This document shows, piece by piece, positions 35,214 through 47,255 of a DNA stretch of 64,000 nucleotides. The stretch covers positions 1,204,720 to 1,268,719 of the forward strand of contig MNCI01005255.1 in assembly GCA_015680685.1 (NCBI GenBank), read 5' to 3'. Below the pieces are notes generated by a model that did not search any database, was not told the DNA's origin, and saw only the letters and a program-made list of their open reading frames with translations. The DNA comes from Gnetum montanum. Its lineage: Eukaryota > Streptophyta > Gnetopsida > Gnetales > Gnetaceae. The position numbers were made by a program, and so were the translations under genes. The first letter of the stretch is position 1. Each line of letters starts with the position of its first letter.

Positions 35214-36540
35214 GTCTAAGTTAGCTAGATAAATGTAGAAAGGCTGATCCCTTTGTGGAGGGAAGACAGTTGGTAAATTTTGTAGCTCTTCTTTTAAATT
35301 GTCAAATGCGCGCTAGCAGTCACCAGTCCATTCAAAATTAACACCCTTCTTCAGAAGATGTTGCATGGGGTGTAATTTATCTGTTAACTTTGAAATGAAC
35401 CGTCTGATGAACTGAAGCCTACCCTGTAACCCACATAGTTCCTTGAGATTTGTTGGTGGCGTTAAATTGACGATGGCTATAACCTTGTCGAGGTCGACTT
35501 GGATGCCAGTCTCTGATACCAGAAAACCCAACATGCGTCTGGTTTTGACTCCGAATACACATTTCTTTGGGTTAAGCCGTAAGTCATGTTGGAGACATCG
35601 TTTAAGGACTAACTCCAGGTCTTCTGAATGATCTTCTGACTTTATAGACTTGACATCTATGTCATCTACGTAGTCATTCAATCTCCCTAAGAGGTAATCA
35701 CTAAAGATGTATGTCATGGCTCGTTGATACGTTGCTCCAGCATTTTTTAACCCGAAAGGCATCATGGTGTAGTAGAAGGTCCCCTAGGGCGTCATGAATG
35801 TTGTGGTCAATTGATGCTATGGGTTAATACAAATTTGATTATAGCCTGAAAAGGAATCCATAAAGGATAGGAGTGCATGACCGGTTGTTGTGTTGATTAG
35901 TTGGTCGATACTCGGCAATAGGAAGTTGTCCTTAATTGTAACTTTGTTCAGATCCTGGAAGTCTATGCAGATGTGTATGCCTCCCATTTTCTTAGAGACA
36001 ACTACAATGTTGGACACCTAATTTGAGTAATCAACCACACGGATGAAGCCAGCCTGATATAGCTTGGTGATTTCATCACGCACTACTAGCATGATTTTCA
36101 ACTTAATCTTTCGTGCCCTCTATCTAATCGGTTTGATGCGTGGGTCTAAAATTATGTTGTGCTGTATTAATCTGAGGTTTAAACCCAGCATGTCTTCATA
36201 TGATCACGTGAATACAGTAGTGTTGTTTTAGAGCACTTGGGTCATGTCATTTTGCATTTGTTGATCTAGGAGAGAACTAACCCTAAGAGTTTTATTTTCA
36301 TCCTTGTGCGTAACCACAGGGACCTCGCTAAGAGGGTCCTTGGTTACATCACCAACCTCCAAGTTGAATGTTCGGGCTAGATGTTCTGGCTAGTCTGGGA
36401 ATGTTTCCAAAGTTGCTATGGTAGTGTCATAAAGGGAAGGGTCTGTTTCTATCAGCGTATGATGAAGCTACCTAATGATCTTCCCATGCAGCCCTGTTAA
36501 GGCTAAGGGTGCAGATAAAGCTGCATCCATTTATGAGTGA
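35214..36540 (-). pseudogene. Element B reverse transcriptase (start of pol)
   Basis: The pol frame can be followed from ATG at 36538-36540 (MDAALSAPLALTGLHGKIIR), preceded by in-frame TAA. It runs through SYEDMLGLNLRLIQH, AGFIRVV, VSKKMGGIHICIDFQDLNK (open 36017-35817), a catalytic Asp in FMDSFSGYNQI, MMPFGLKNAGATYQRAM, and the intact catalytic box NDYVDDIDVKS (35765-35313 open). It ends QFIRRFISKLTDKL. YVDD is intact, so this RT decayed by stop codons only, chiefly TAG. It would copy element RNA using a tRNA primer. Upstream lies a 4.7-kb gap containing the antisense gene, instead of protease. Confidence 0.85.
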
Positions 36541-37126
36541 TCCTACAATACTGCCAAAAATGGAAGTTGTTACATCGTTTTTTCACCAATCTGTTAAATG
36601 ATAAAATTTTGTTTTATGTCAGAATTGCGTGTTAGAGAAGTTTCTAGTTTAAGGTCTTAGTGGACTATTACAAATGCGCATAGCTTGTAAAAAGAAATGC
36701 TGAGCTAAACGTGCTAGACACAAGCATATGAAATAAGATGAAAAGTGCAACGTGGTGCATCTAGCGTATTGAAACTGTTCGATTTGCATTTCACACAAAC
36801 GTAGTTAATGTGGCCGAATTACGAGGTGATAAGCATGGTGTTAGTTTAGGGTCATTTTGGACCGTAACCCAAACGATATCTCTGACATTAATGCCCAGAT
36901 CCTCACGTTTTATGTCATACTGACACACGCGTTTCAGGAAAGTTCCGCGTCGATCAGGCAAAAATAATCAGTTGGTTTCGAGCATTTTGTTTATAAACCA
37001 GTGGATCATACCCAAAAAAGGTTACCGACATCGCGAATTTGGACATGGTTATAGCGATAAGAGAGCATGAGCAAGGCATGAGCAGATGATTTTTCGAGGA
37101 TTTTGTTCAATTGCGACTTTGCAAAA
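36541..37126 (+). promoter_or_regulatory. Upstream region of the antisense gene, TATA-like site
   Basis: No coding sequence was recognised on either strand. On + strand TTTATAAA at 36991-36998 lies about 130 bases upstream of the antisense gene's ATG and is a plausible TATA box. The minus-strand open frame 37006-37332 covers exon 1 in antisense and has no recognised domain. Confidence 0.4.
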
Positions 37127-40100
37127 ATGGCACCTAAGGTTAAAGGAAAGAACGCTAAGTTGGCCAGGATTGACAAGATGTAGGAAAGTTTGTAGCAGAT
37201 TTCACAAGCTAGAGTAGAAGCTCTGGATGTTATTCTGCTTAACCGGTAAGTTGCTGTCCACCCCTTTACGCCATTATCATGTTTGTTGCAGCGTCGTGGT
37301 TTATATATTTTGGGCTTATGTTGGTTGGGCACTAATGTGTATTTGTACGCACTAAACTATTGTTATGAAGGTTTAGGCGATAAGGAATAATGTTGTACAG
37401 AGATAATGTATAGCGTGTAGATGTAATGTAATTAGAGTTTTCTGTAATAATGATATATTGTGTCGGGGTAATGCGCAGTATTTGCTTTCATTGCCTTTGT
37501 CAAAGACGGACCTTGAGATGTTACAAGGGTTTAGGCGATTTTGGCTATGTGCCTCCGGTATACGCTGTAATTTTCTAGGAATTGTGTGAGCCCTAGTATG
37601 GCATCACAAATATTCGTGCCTAGATTTTGTCTAACAGTAGTGCATTTGTATCCTACAGTATTATGCTAAAGCCCGTCCTAATCATCTTGGACATCGTGGT
37701 AAGTTTGGTACCGTGCATTATGCAGGTAGGTAAGTTTCGCTTCATTTTGCAGTATTGTAATGCTAACTACTATTTAGATGCGTATTGAGTGTAAAGAGTT
37801 ATTTGTGTTTTTGGCATAGGTTTTTTATCAATGAAAGTGGTCTTATGGGAAATAATGATACATTGTCATTGGCCGAGAGTGCTATAAGGGAGTTTACCTC
37901 TATCAGCAACATGCGGGCTACCATCATGGGACATCTGGCATTCAAGATCCCAGAATACCCTACCTATTATGCCAAATTATTTTCTAGGTGCAAGAAACTT
38001 GGATGGCTAGATAGGGATTGGACTTTGGACCCTCCCCTTACCGTTGCAGATGTTCAAAGGAAAATCCCTTTGTTTCCTTTACCTTTTAGGCCTGGTAAGC
38101 TTTGTGGTAATGATGAATTGGATCAATGTTTGTCAATGTATGATGATGATGTAAAATCATCTTGGTTCAACTATGGTTTTATGTTAATAGTTAGGGAATC
38201 ACGGGAGATTACGATCATGGCTTCTGGTCGCGAGGCCAGCAGTCTCTTCTTCCGTTATGGTGACATAAAGGAGGTACAACGTTGGCTCGGCCACAGAGCG
38301 GCCCCAATTGTAGTAACCAATAACATTCGAGAAGCCAGACTGATGGTGAAATGTTGACCCTGGTCAACTCCTTTAGCGAGGGAGCTGAGCATCTCTGCAT
38401 ACGCATACGTAATGTACGCGTAAATTTTGACATTGATGCTCAGCTGTTTGCTGATCTCTTTGGGGTTCCCTTCGATGGTTTTCCCATAGATGAAAAGTCG
38501 AAGAGGAGCTCCAAACTTTAGAAAGAGATTGAGGAGTGGTTGGGGGTTCAGAAAGAAACCAAGGGGATCCTTGGTGATAGGATTGTGTTGGAGGTGGCCC
38601 ATACCAATTACCCCCTTTTTCGGACCTGAGCCTTCCCCAAGACACTCTCACAAGGGAGATTCCTTACCATCGAGCAGGCCCAAATTATGCGAGAGGTCTT
38701 AGAGGAGGGGACACGCTTCAATTGGGTGAGGTATTTTTCTGAAGGCTTGCATGTTGAGATGATTAGGCTTCGCCAGAAGCTTGAAAACCATTTCAACGTG
38801 CATTTTTCCTTCTTCATAGCTTACTTCCAGCGTTATGCCAAATTTCTTGTGGTCCAGAGGAATGGGGTCTGGGTGCAACAAGATCACACCCAGATTTCCA
38901 AACCATGGATCTCCCATATTTTTGGCACTATTCGGTTGCAAGATCCTCTTGAGGGGATCGGGGAGTCATTGTTGGTAATGACTAGGAGTATGGCTGCACC
39001 TCGAACACGGGGCCAAGACAGTGTGGGTGGAGCGCCTCCATCTTACACTAGCAATGTGTCGAGGGGAAAGCACCTGGCTACTGAGATAGTGGATTCATCA
39101 GTGCCGTAGAAAAAGCCTCGTTTAAATGAGGGATATATCGAGCCAACGGGTGGTGTCAGGAAAAAGATGCAAATCAGGTTCCAGTGGAGTATTCTTCTAG
39201 GAGGTAAGTGTCCAAATGTGTTAGCGGTTTTGATTTGCGTAGAGACTGTAGCATAAAATTTGTTGAACAAAAGTGAAATCTTATGTTAACTAGTTATGTT
39301 GTATAACAGTGAGGGAAAAGGTTGTAGACCGGTTGATCCCTGAAATGGGGGCTATGGTCTTACGGTGTGGAGAAGGGGCCTCAGTCTCGAAAGAAGAGGC
39401 CCTAGTTAATAAGGCAAGGAGTGCACAGCCTCCTGCACATGGAGAGGAAATAGCTGTGGAGGATGCCAAAGTCCTTTCGGCTAGAATTAACTGAGGCAAT
39501 TGGTTTGTTGCTTGATGTAGTGGTAGACCCTAGACAACTTCTACAAGTTGTATTGGTTATCATAATGTCTCAGTCATACCTTTTATTCTACATAACAGGT
39601 GACCAGAGAGTGCCTTAGACAGCGGTGGCGGCTCAATCCCAGGGTAAATTTCCTGATAAATTCACCTTTATGGAAGGTGTCATTCAAGATATGATCAGTC
39701 GCTTAGAGCGAATCGAACCTGAAGTTGGTACTCTACAATCATTACGCAGAGGTTATTTTTACTATGGCATTACACTAATTTATGTCTAACTGTTATTTTC
39801 ATGTTATTAGGAGCTCACCTTAGGTGGGACCCATTAGAGCCTATCGATTTAGACACCACCGAGCCCTCACTAGAAGCGATCATCGTGCCATACAACATTT
39901 ACGATGAGATGCATAAATGTGCTTTACACTGAACTCGCTCCTTATGGGAGTGTCTGAGTGTAAACGAGGACCTTTGGAAGAGGTTGCATAGGTCGGAGAA
40001 GGAGAAAGTGGCTCTACGTGATGAGGTCGGGCATGTAAGGTCACGGAATGAATTCCTGCAAGCCCAAGAGACAGGAAGCAAGGACTGGAAGATAGCTGTC

Positions 40101-40929
40101 ATTAACTACACCTGTTATTGGGCTGTCATTAGGAACAGTGTCCAAAATAGTCATGAACTAGTTGAACAACGTATGCAAATGGACCTCCTTGATCAGAAGA
40201 ACCAGGATTGGAAGGACTTTAGCACGAGTATTCAAGAGTGGGGGCAGACGCAAAAGATCACAAACAGGTCTACAAACGAGAAAGCGCTAACTACCATCAA
40301 CATTATAGGGACTCTGCTGTTGAGGCTCAATCCCTTCGACTATTTCTCGACGTTATAGGCACTTCTAAGGCATTTGAAAAGTTCCAGGAGCAAGTGACGG
40401 TGAGTGTCTCTCTGGAAAGGGAAGTGACTCTTCCTGGAGGTGAGACTACCATCCCTTCTTTCTTCCCTGAACCACCCCAATGGACTCCCGTGGAGAAGGG
40501 GAAGGTCAAGGCTGGAACTAATCTAGGGGACGGGGTTTGGTCTGAGCTTACCGAGGACAAAATCATGTGATGTCTGTGGATTGGCTTAGAACAAGTCCCC
40601 TTTGTTGCTGATGTAGGACCATCATAGGTAAGTTGCAGCATTATTACGTTTTTTGTTATACCTAGTTTTGACGACAATGTTAATCTATGTACCATGTATG
40701 ATCATAGGAACGACCTAAGGAAGTTCCTCGATAGGATGAAGCTAACGAAGGTGGTGGTCCTCATGAAGAGGGTTTGCAGGAAATAGAGCATGCTGAAGCG
40801 TCTCATGAAGAGGATCATCCTTATGAAGGGGTTCCTTGTGCAAAGGGTGGCCTCTATGAGGATGACGTCCTCGGAGTAGAAGTTGAACTAAGGGATACAG
40901 GAGACAGTGGTAGTAAGGGAGATGTGTAA
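37127..40929 (+). pseudogene. Six-exon gene antisense inside element B; product unknown
   Basis: Exons: 37127-37245, 37820-39203, 39310 to 39516 or 39522, 39599-39751, 39811-40627, 40708-40929. The ATG is in good context (AAAAATGGC). Exon 1 ends CG|GTAAGT and exon 2 begins |G after TTGGCATAG, restoring one codon; introns 2, 4 and 5 also keep frame (GGAG|GTAAGT; AGAG|GTTATT; CATAG|GTAAGT). The product is about 900 residues: a basic start (MAPKVKGKNAKLARIDKM), a mixed globular part in exon 2 (SSWFNYGFMLIVRES; GTRFNWVRYFSEGLHVEMI), helical, probably coiled-coil parts in exons 4 and 5 (MEGVIQDMISRLERIEPEV), and an acidic tail ending GSKGDV. Two frameshifts (near 38340 and 40230) and eleven stops, 7 TAG, 4 TGA and no TAA, break it. 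I do not recognise the family. No LTR or terminal repeat bounds it. Confidence 0.65.
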
Positions 40930-41830
40930 TGAATTAGCCTAGAGTTTTATTGTGATGTAATGATACAAGAGACTATATTTCTTTCTTTTAATGTATTTGA
41001 GATAAATTTCAGTATTAATGTTAATGTTTTTTTTTGTTTTCTCTTTATGTAACATGTATCATAGGTTTTAATGTTATGATAAATTGTAATTAGTTTTAAA
41101 AGCGTAACATCAATGTGGCTACTAGTTTGAAGCCATTGCGGGTTGTTAAATTGTCTAAATGTAAAGCATAAATGACATTGCTAGTTTAAGGCCATTTCAG
41201 GCCTTGTATAGTTTAAGGCCATTTCGGGCCCTTTTTAGTAGTTTAAGGTGCCAGCGTAAATGAATTTCTGGTACAAAGCATAAAGGACATTCAAGTACAA
41301 AGTGTAAATGACATTGCTAGTTTAAGGCCGTTTCAGACCTTGGATAGTTTAAGGTATGAAGAATAAGTGTAAATTGGATTCTGGTATAAAGCAAGAATGA
41401 AATTTGCATTCCAAGCGTACATGGAATTTAGATACAAAGAGTAAATGGAATTACTAGTTTAAGGCCATTTCGGGCTATAGCTAATTCAAGTGCCACACGT
41501 AAATGAAGTCGCTAGTGTAGGGCCATTTCGGGCCTTTGCATAATTTGAGTGCGAAGTGTAGATAAGGTTGCTAGTTTAAGGCCATTTTAGGCCTTAGCAT
41601 AATTTAGATGCGAAGTGTAGATAAGGTTGCTAGTTTAAGGCCATTTCAAGCCTTAGCGTAGTAGGAGTAAAGAAGATAGAAACGTAAAGCTAAACACAAA
41701 GATAAACAAGAGCATAATGAAACTAGCTTGTGGAAAGTGTAAATACATGCATAAACATAAGAAGTATAAATGGTAAATGTAAACAGAGTGATTGATGAGA
41801 CTGTAGTAGTTAGGCGAAATTGTTTACTTG
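40930..41830. repeat. Degenerate tandem repeats between antisense gene and gag-protease
   Basis: From about 41100 to 41665 the unit CTAGTTTAAGGCCATTTCGGGCC recurs eight or more times, alternating with CATAATTTGAGTGCGAAGTG and AAATGACATT-type spacers. The last two units are about 60 bases apart. The first 170 bases are AT-rich and may be the 3' end of the antisense transcript. No gene seen. Confidence 0.75.
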
Positions 41831-42900
41831 CTAACTCCGTAACTGTTTCTTAATTGCTTTGATTTTCAATGGTGCATAAGGATGGGGAGATTTATGGCCC
41901 TTCCCCTTCGCATCGTAATCTTCCCTTGGGAACAGTAGTTCAGCCCAAGTCAGGCTATCATCAGCCATTATTTCGGCTCACTTAGGTACTTGGATAGGGG
42001 ATGGATTCTCAGGCATTTCAATCTCTGACCCTTATTCTATCTCTATGTTATTAATGGCTTGAGGGGTTATTTCATCACCGTGGATAACCACTTCTCCTCC
42101 TGCGTAAGGCAAATGGATTTCCTGATGAATGGGTGATGAAACTGCTATCAGTTGGGCTAACCAAGACCTCCCAAGAATCAAATTGAATCCAGGCATTTCC
42201 TCAACCATGATAAACGTAGCGTCCATGGGGAACTCTTCCCCTGTCACAAAGTTGATATGGACAGTCCCTTTAACCTGCACCCGTGTCCCGTTGAACAACT
42301 TTAAGCATGACATTGTTGTAGGACTGATCTGATTGATCAGGCCTAATTTATCCACTCTGGGATAAGGGATGACATTAGTGGCCGCCCCATCATCTACATG
42401 TACTCCCCGGATTCGGTGCTGGTTGACCCAGATGGTAATGAACATGGGTGTTGTTATCACCTGACCCTCAGGATTGTCCTTAATGTATTCATCATGAAAG
42501 GTCAACGGGGTGGGATCTAGTTTTTTAGTGACAGGGGGAAGCATGATGGAGTGAATCACTTCTTCGTCTACCGACAGGCTTTCATCCATAGGTATGGACA
42601 TTAGCATGCAAACCATAGCCTCACGATGTGTTTGCGATGTCATGAGCAAGTCATAAAGGCTCAACGTTGTATTTTTCTATTTCAAAGCCTGTTTGACTTA
42701 TGCCAGGGCATCAAAGAGATCTTGCCCATGATTGGGTTGTTTGTCACCCTTTTCCTCTTCCATTCATCCTAAGAGGAAAATTTCATGAGGAGGAGTGACA
42801 TTTGGCCGAGGGTTACGCTTCTTTTAGCCTGGGGAAGATAATTGTTTTCGTGTAACCTCTTTATTTTTGACAAGTGGGGCGAAAGGTGTAGAAGCGAGGG
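41831..42900 (-). pseudogene. Element B retropepsin and end of gag-protease ORF
   Basis: The 210-codon open stretch 42664-42032 contains the active-site loop VHVDDGAATNVIP (DDG in place of DSG) and, 80 residues on, FNLILGRSWLA, the retropepsin flap/core pair usual in Tat elements. Reading through one TAA and one TGA, the frame continues to TAG at 41831-41833 (AELLFPREDYDAK...LKIKAIKKQLRS). So gag-protease ends here, and RT does not follow for 5.3 kb (41830 to 36540). Confidence 0.85.
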
Positions 42901-45562
42901 GTTAAGGTTTGGGTAACCCCAGCGTAAGAGGACCCTTGGCCACATCAATAGTGACAGTAGGTGGGTTTGACTTAGAAGATTTCCCCTGCGTAGGAGGGAC
43001 GGTTGGTAGTTTTGGCACCCTGATGACTAAGGGTGCCTTGGGTGTAGGCACGGGCTGGGCTGTGGCTTTAATGACTGCAGGCTGTCGGGAAGCATTCTGA
43101 GACGAAGTTCGGAGGATGAAAGGGTGTCTTGGAGTGCCACTCATCAGCGCTAATGGACTTGTTGTTTGGGTCGAGTGAGGTTACGTTTGCAACACAAAAG
43201 GCTGCCTCGGGTGCACTTGATTATCGTCCTCTGCTCCTACCACATTGATTGTGTACCCTGCATTGTTTGCATTCAACAGATCTTGGTACACATGCATGAC
43301 CTAGTTTTCTAGGGGTCTTGGGCTACTACTATCTAAAATCAAGTCACCTTGATCTATTAGACGTTGGATGTCATCCTTCAATGCCCAACAGTAGTCCGTG
43401 TCATGACTGCAAAGTTGGGGGTAGTCGCAGAATTAGTCTAGCTTAAAGTTCTTGGGCACAGGCGGTTCATTAGGTTGGGCCAAGGAGCGATTCTTGAGTA
43501 GCTCACAGTGGTGCCTATGGCATTTTAGAGCCTCCTTGGACACCACCTTGTGTTGGATGTGGCCGGTTCCCAATAATTGCTTCAGAAGTTCTGAAGGCTT
43601 CATAGGTAGAGTTGCATAACTTGAGCGATCTTTACGCTCAAATTTCGGTCTTGGTTGTGGAGATGCTTCAGGGGCAGAAGAAGCTTCTTGATTGATGCCA
43701 TTCGAGCTAGTTGTCAGCTCAGCTGGCTTCATAGTAGTTTTCTTGCCATTGTTGTTCTTTTTCTTGGCCCCTTCAGCAACCGCCGTGACTGTAGTCATCG
43801 TGGCTCTACCTTTGTCCTTACGCTTGCTGTGGGTGTTTTTGTAGGCCACATATGCCAAATCTTTACTAGCCTCCACCACGTCTTGGATGCTCTTAGTTTG
43901 AGCAAAGGCTTGGCTGAGGGAATAGGGAGCGAGGTAATACAGCTTAGACTTAATAAAGTCATGGATCACTCCCTTGAAGATTGCCAAGAGATGGGCCTCC
44001 ACAATGGGTTCACAGATTTTGTTCAAGGTGGCGCTTCATCGTTGTATGAACTTTTGGATTGACTTGAGCGGATCTTGCTTAACTCTCATAAGCTGGTCTA
44101 GTGTGACCTCTGGCTTCAAGTTGTATTTGAAGCGAGTCACAAACTGGGTTAGCAGCTCTTCCAAAGTTGAAATGGAAGCACGCGGAAGTGCTTGATACCA
44201 ATCCAAAGCTTTACCCATTAAGGACATAGCAAAGACATGGATTATGGTATGCGGCCATTGTTGCAGCAATAAGGACTCTGACCTGAAAGTGACAAGGTGG
44301 GCGTTGGGATCACCTTCCCCATTGTATTTCGTGAAATGAGGAAGGGGCATCCTAGATGGCAATGACAGGAATGAAATTGCTGGACTAATAGGATCTTCAT
44401 GGTAGAAATCGATGACTTGTACCATGTTGGAACCGAAAGCCTTGAGGTGCTTAACCTCCTCTGTAAGGGTCTGAATGAGCTAGAAGGCTTGATCCAGACC
44501 CATAGCTGATGAGGTCATTTGTGGAGCGGAAGGGGAAGCCACACCGGGTGGCAGCATAGAGGCAACAGCTTGGCCGACGGTTGGTGCCATCGGAATAGTC
44601 CATGCAGGTAGTGTTGCCTGTGGCATCCACCATCTAGTGGCTAGTGTAGATGGTGCTACTGTTATTGGTTGCGCTATTGGGTATGCTATTTGTGTAACCG
44701 GGGGCATGAGCAGCGATCCCATAGTTGGGTTTAGTGTTTGTGGAACTTGACTTTGGTGGTGGGGATAGTGATGCATTTGCACAGGATGGGCAATAAGGGA
44801 CATGTTGGGGGCCCACCACGCAGTGGCGGTAGGCTCTATCGTATGAGTCGGGAGGAAATTCGGTGTTGTAGATTATTGGGTCATAGGTTCCACATGTACA
44901 TGCGATGACATAGGCCCAGGCACACGGTGAGGTGGGTTAGGTAATTGTGCCCACTGAGGAATGATCTGTGATGGACCTTCACCCGACAGTGTAGTCGGGG
45001 AGAGGAAGTGTAGATTTGGAAAATGAAGGTTTCGATCGGTATTGGACAATGTCAGAGGTGTGGTAACCATAAACAATGGATTTATGCAGGACGTTGTGGA
45101 AGGTGGGGCCATGGTGAAATCAACATGACTGCCTCCTTCAGAGCGAGATTCTAGATCATCTTGCCCGTCGTGAAGCACTTCATCATGGAACAAGGATTCT
45201 AGCTATTTTGGCAATGCCTTAGCCATCAACATTTGATCTATGATCCACTTTTGTTGATTTGTCAGGGGGATGAAAGTACTAGGAGTGGGAATGAGTTCCT
45301 TCCCATTGCAATACATGAACTTGTACTCTTGTTTTTTCTTGACTTCTTGTGGATACAAAGGTAGATTTGCTGCTAGCTTAGCGTAAAGGAAATTGTAGTG
45401 TTCCATGCGCTGAGCTTCTTCCTCAAGCTCCTTGTTTTGTAACCTGAGGGAGTGGCATGGTCGCACTGGACTAGTGGGTTGCTCGACCACAGGAGGTGTA
45501 ACTTGCAGAGTCTAAGGGTTTTCGAGATTGGTAGTGTCAACGGCTGTGGTTGATGTAACCAT
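42901..45562 (-). pseudogene. Element B gag (Tat lineage)
   Basis: Starts at ATG 45560-45562 (MVTSTTAVDTTN). N-terminal helical region RLQNKELEEEAQRMEHYN (45490-45203), a Pro/Thr/Ser-rich stretch, then the Retrotrans_gag core FTKYNGEGDPNAHLVTF, LMGKALDWYQALP, FVTRFKYNL (44340-44080) and open stretch 44026-43433 (YLAPYSLSQAFAQTKSIQDV). A CDYPQLCSHDTDYCWALK segment with LIDQG (43430-43340) is the nucleocapsid-like motif typical of Tat. A Pro-rich linker runs on to protease. Few stops, so the frame can be followed nearly throughout. Confidence 0.85.
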
Positions 45563-45782
45563 TTTCAAAATAATGATGATAAAAGGTGAAAATCGGGACA
45601 ACAGATGCAAACTAAGATAATAATCAGGGCTTTTTATCTCATAGGATTCCAAAGGAATCGTCGAAGCGACTGATCTGCACCACACAATTTCGTAAACAAC
45701 CTTGGAGGTATTACGTTTACGTTGATTGACAATGGGTATAGACAGCTTACAAAACTACCCATAAAATGCAGATCGGCTATGA

Positions 45783-45802
45783 AGGCCTTCCTTCTAGCAC
45801 CA
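45783..45802 (-). other. Primer binding site of element B
   Basis: The minus strand reads TGGTGCTAGAAGGAAGGCCT, starting six bases inside the LTR end (GTTTTC spacer). A TGG start and spacing of this kind mark the primer site. I do not assign the tRNA. Confidence 0.6.
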
Positions 45803-45808
45803 GAAAAC

Positions 45809-47255
45809 TGTAACAACGGAAAACGTTGATCGCTGAAAATACCGAACGAAAGTCCATGTACACAGTTCTAACCCCAGATTCGTGCGAGGACCGTGCTGGA
45901 GAGAAATACGAATCTGAGGTGCCCTAAACAGTCTTATTGATCAGACAGGGACTTATTTAATCAGTAAAAGCTTTGGTAATAATTTTGATGGTGAAATACA
46001 AATTCTTTATAAAATGATGCAATGTTGTTAACCCCGAAAGCAATTGGAGATAATGCAAACGATTTAGATAAGATTTCCAAATCTATCTAACTAGAGTGCA
46101 AGAGATCAGATTTGGTAGATAATACAATCACAAGATCTGGGATTTAATTTATAAAAAAATAATATGTGTGATACAATGATTTTAGGTGGGCTTCGGTTTG
46201 GACGAAGCATATGCCAGTGACAAAAAAGTTATACAAAGATGAAACAAGAGAGGATTAATTTACCTTGATCTAGCCAATCTGGGCACAATGAAGTTAGACC
46301 CATGGGAGAATATGTGGTAGCCGATTGTTTCTAATCAAGAATTCTTGTCAATCACCTCCAACGTTCTCACGATCACTGATTCTCTTTTGCTCTTTTGCCA
46401 ACCTTGAAGAAAAAATTTTGCCAACCCCTTTGATCTTCATCAACTAGAGCATTTATAAGGTTAGGGTTAGGAGAAAAACGCAGTTTAAGTGACGCATGTC
46501 CTGCACTCATAAAATTCCATTGACTTAATGTGTTTTTGTTGAAGCTTGCGACGCTATGTTGCGTGGCGCGTCGTAAACTACCCTCGTGCGGGCTTTGTCA
46601 ATATACTGTCCTTTGATTATGCTGTGATATGCTAGAGAGCGTATTTTGGCATATGAACTACTGATGTGCTTGTCGTTACTTGAGTTATGCTGCATTACAC
46701 TAAATTACGCATCGTAGCGTAATTCAGCATAAAATAACGAAATTGCAAAAGTTAAAGTGTTGTTGCTGCGCTTCCCCTGTTTCTATCTTTTTTGGGGTTT
46801 TTACTATGCTGCACTGCGTAAAGCAGCGTAATGAGCCCCTTAACTAAGAAAGAAAACCCGCTGAAACGCGCATCATACTGCAGACTGTTACTTAGGCCTT
46901 GAGATTTTTACTGGGCTATTGAAGTCTTGCATGTTTTCCATCCTTGATGCTACGGTGGACTATCTTTGATATTACGCTGCATAATGTAATGTTACGTTAT
47001 GTAGTGTAATACAACATAATTTTCCAATAGTTAAGATTTTCAAAACAGCTAACTTGCGAAGTTGGAAGTTTTGCTGCCGTGCATCCATCACTTTGCTCCA
47101 TCCTCTGGAATTTACTTGTGCTGTGCTACGCAGCGTGGAAGGATAGACCTTCGACTAAAAAGGAACTTGATGCACCGCACCCTGTTGCAATCCTTTGTCT
47201 GAATCATCAGTCTTTAGCTCAACCATTGAGGCCTCGAAATTTTCATGGTGTTTCA
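45809..47255 (-). mobile_element. Element B 5' LTR (about 1447 bp)
   Basis: In + orientation it runs from TGTAACAACGG to GGTGTTTCA, TG...CA ends. No gene is inside. The right half (46540-47125) carries imperfect palindromes such as ATTACGCATCGTAGCGTAAT (46714-46733), TTACGCTGCATAATGTAA and GCTACGCAGCGTGG. It interrupts a family A 3' region, which starts at 47256. The matching 3' LTR is not in the window. Confidence 0.75.

Noticed and set aside
37006-37332. Minus-strand 108-codon open frame as the start of B pol
   Set aside because: No RT-associated motif, overlaps exon 1 of the antisense gene, and the pol frame is readable only from 36540.
43655-44062. + strand 135-codon open frame
   Set aside because: Lies opposite the element B gag, whose frame and motifs are clear. 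It is a shadow.
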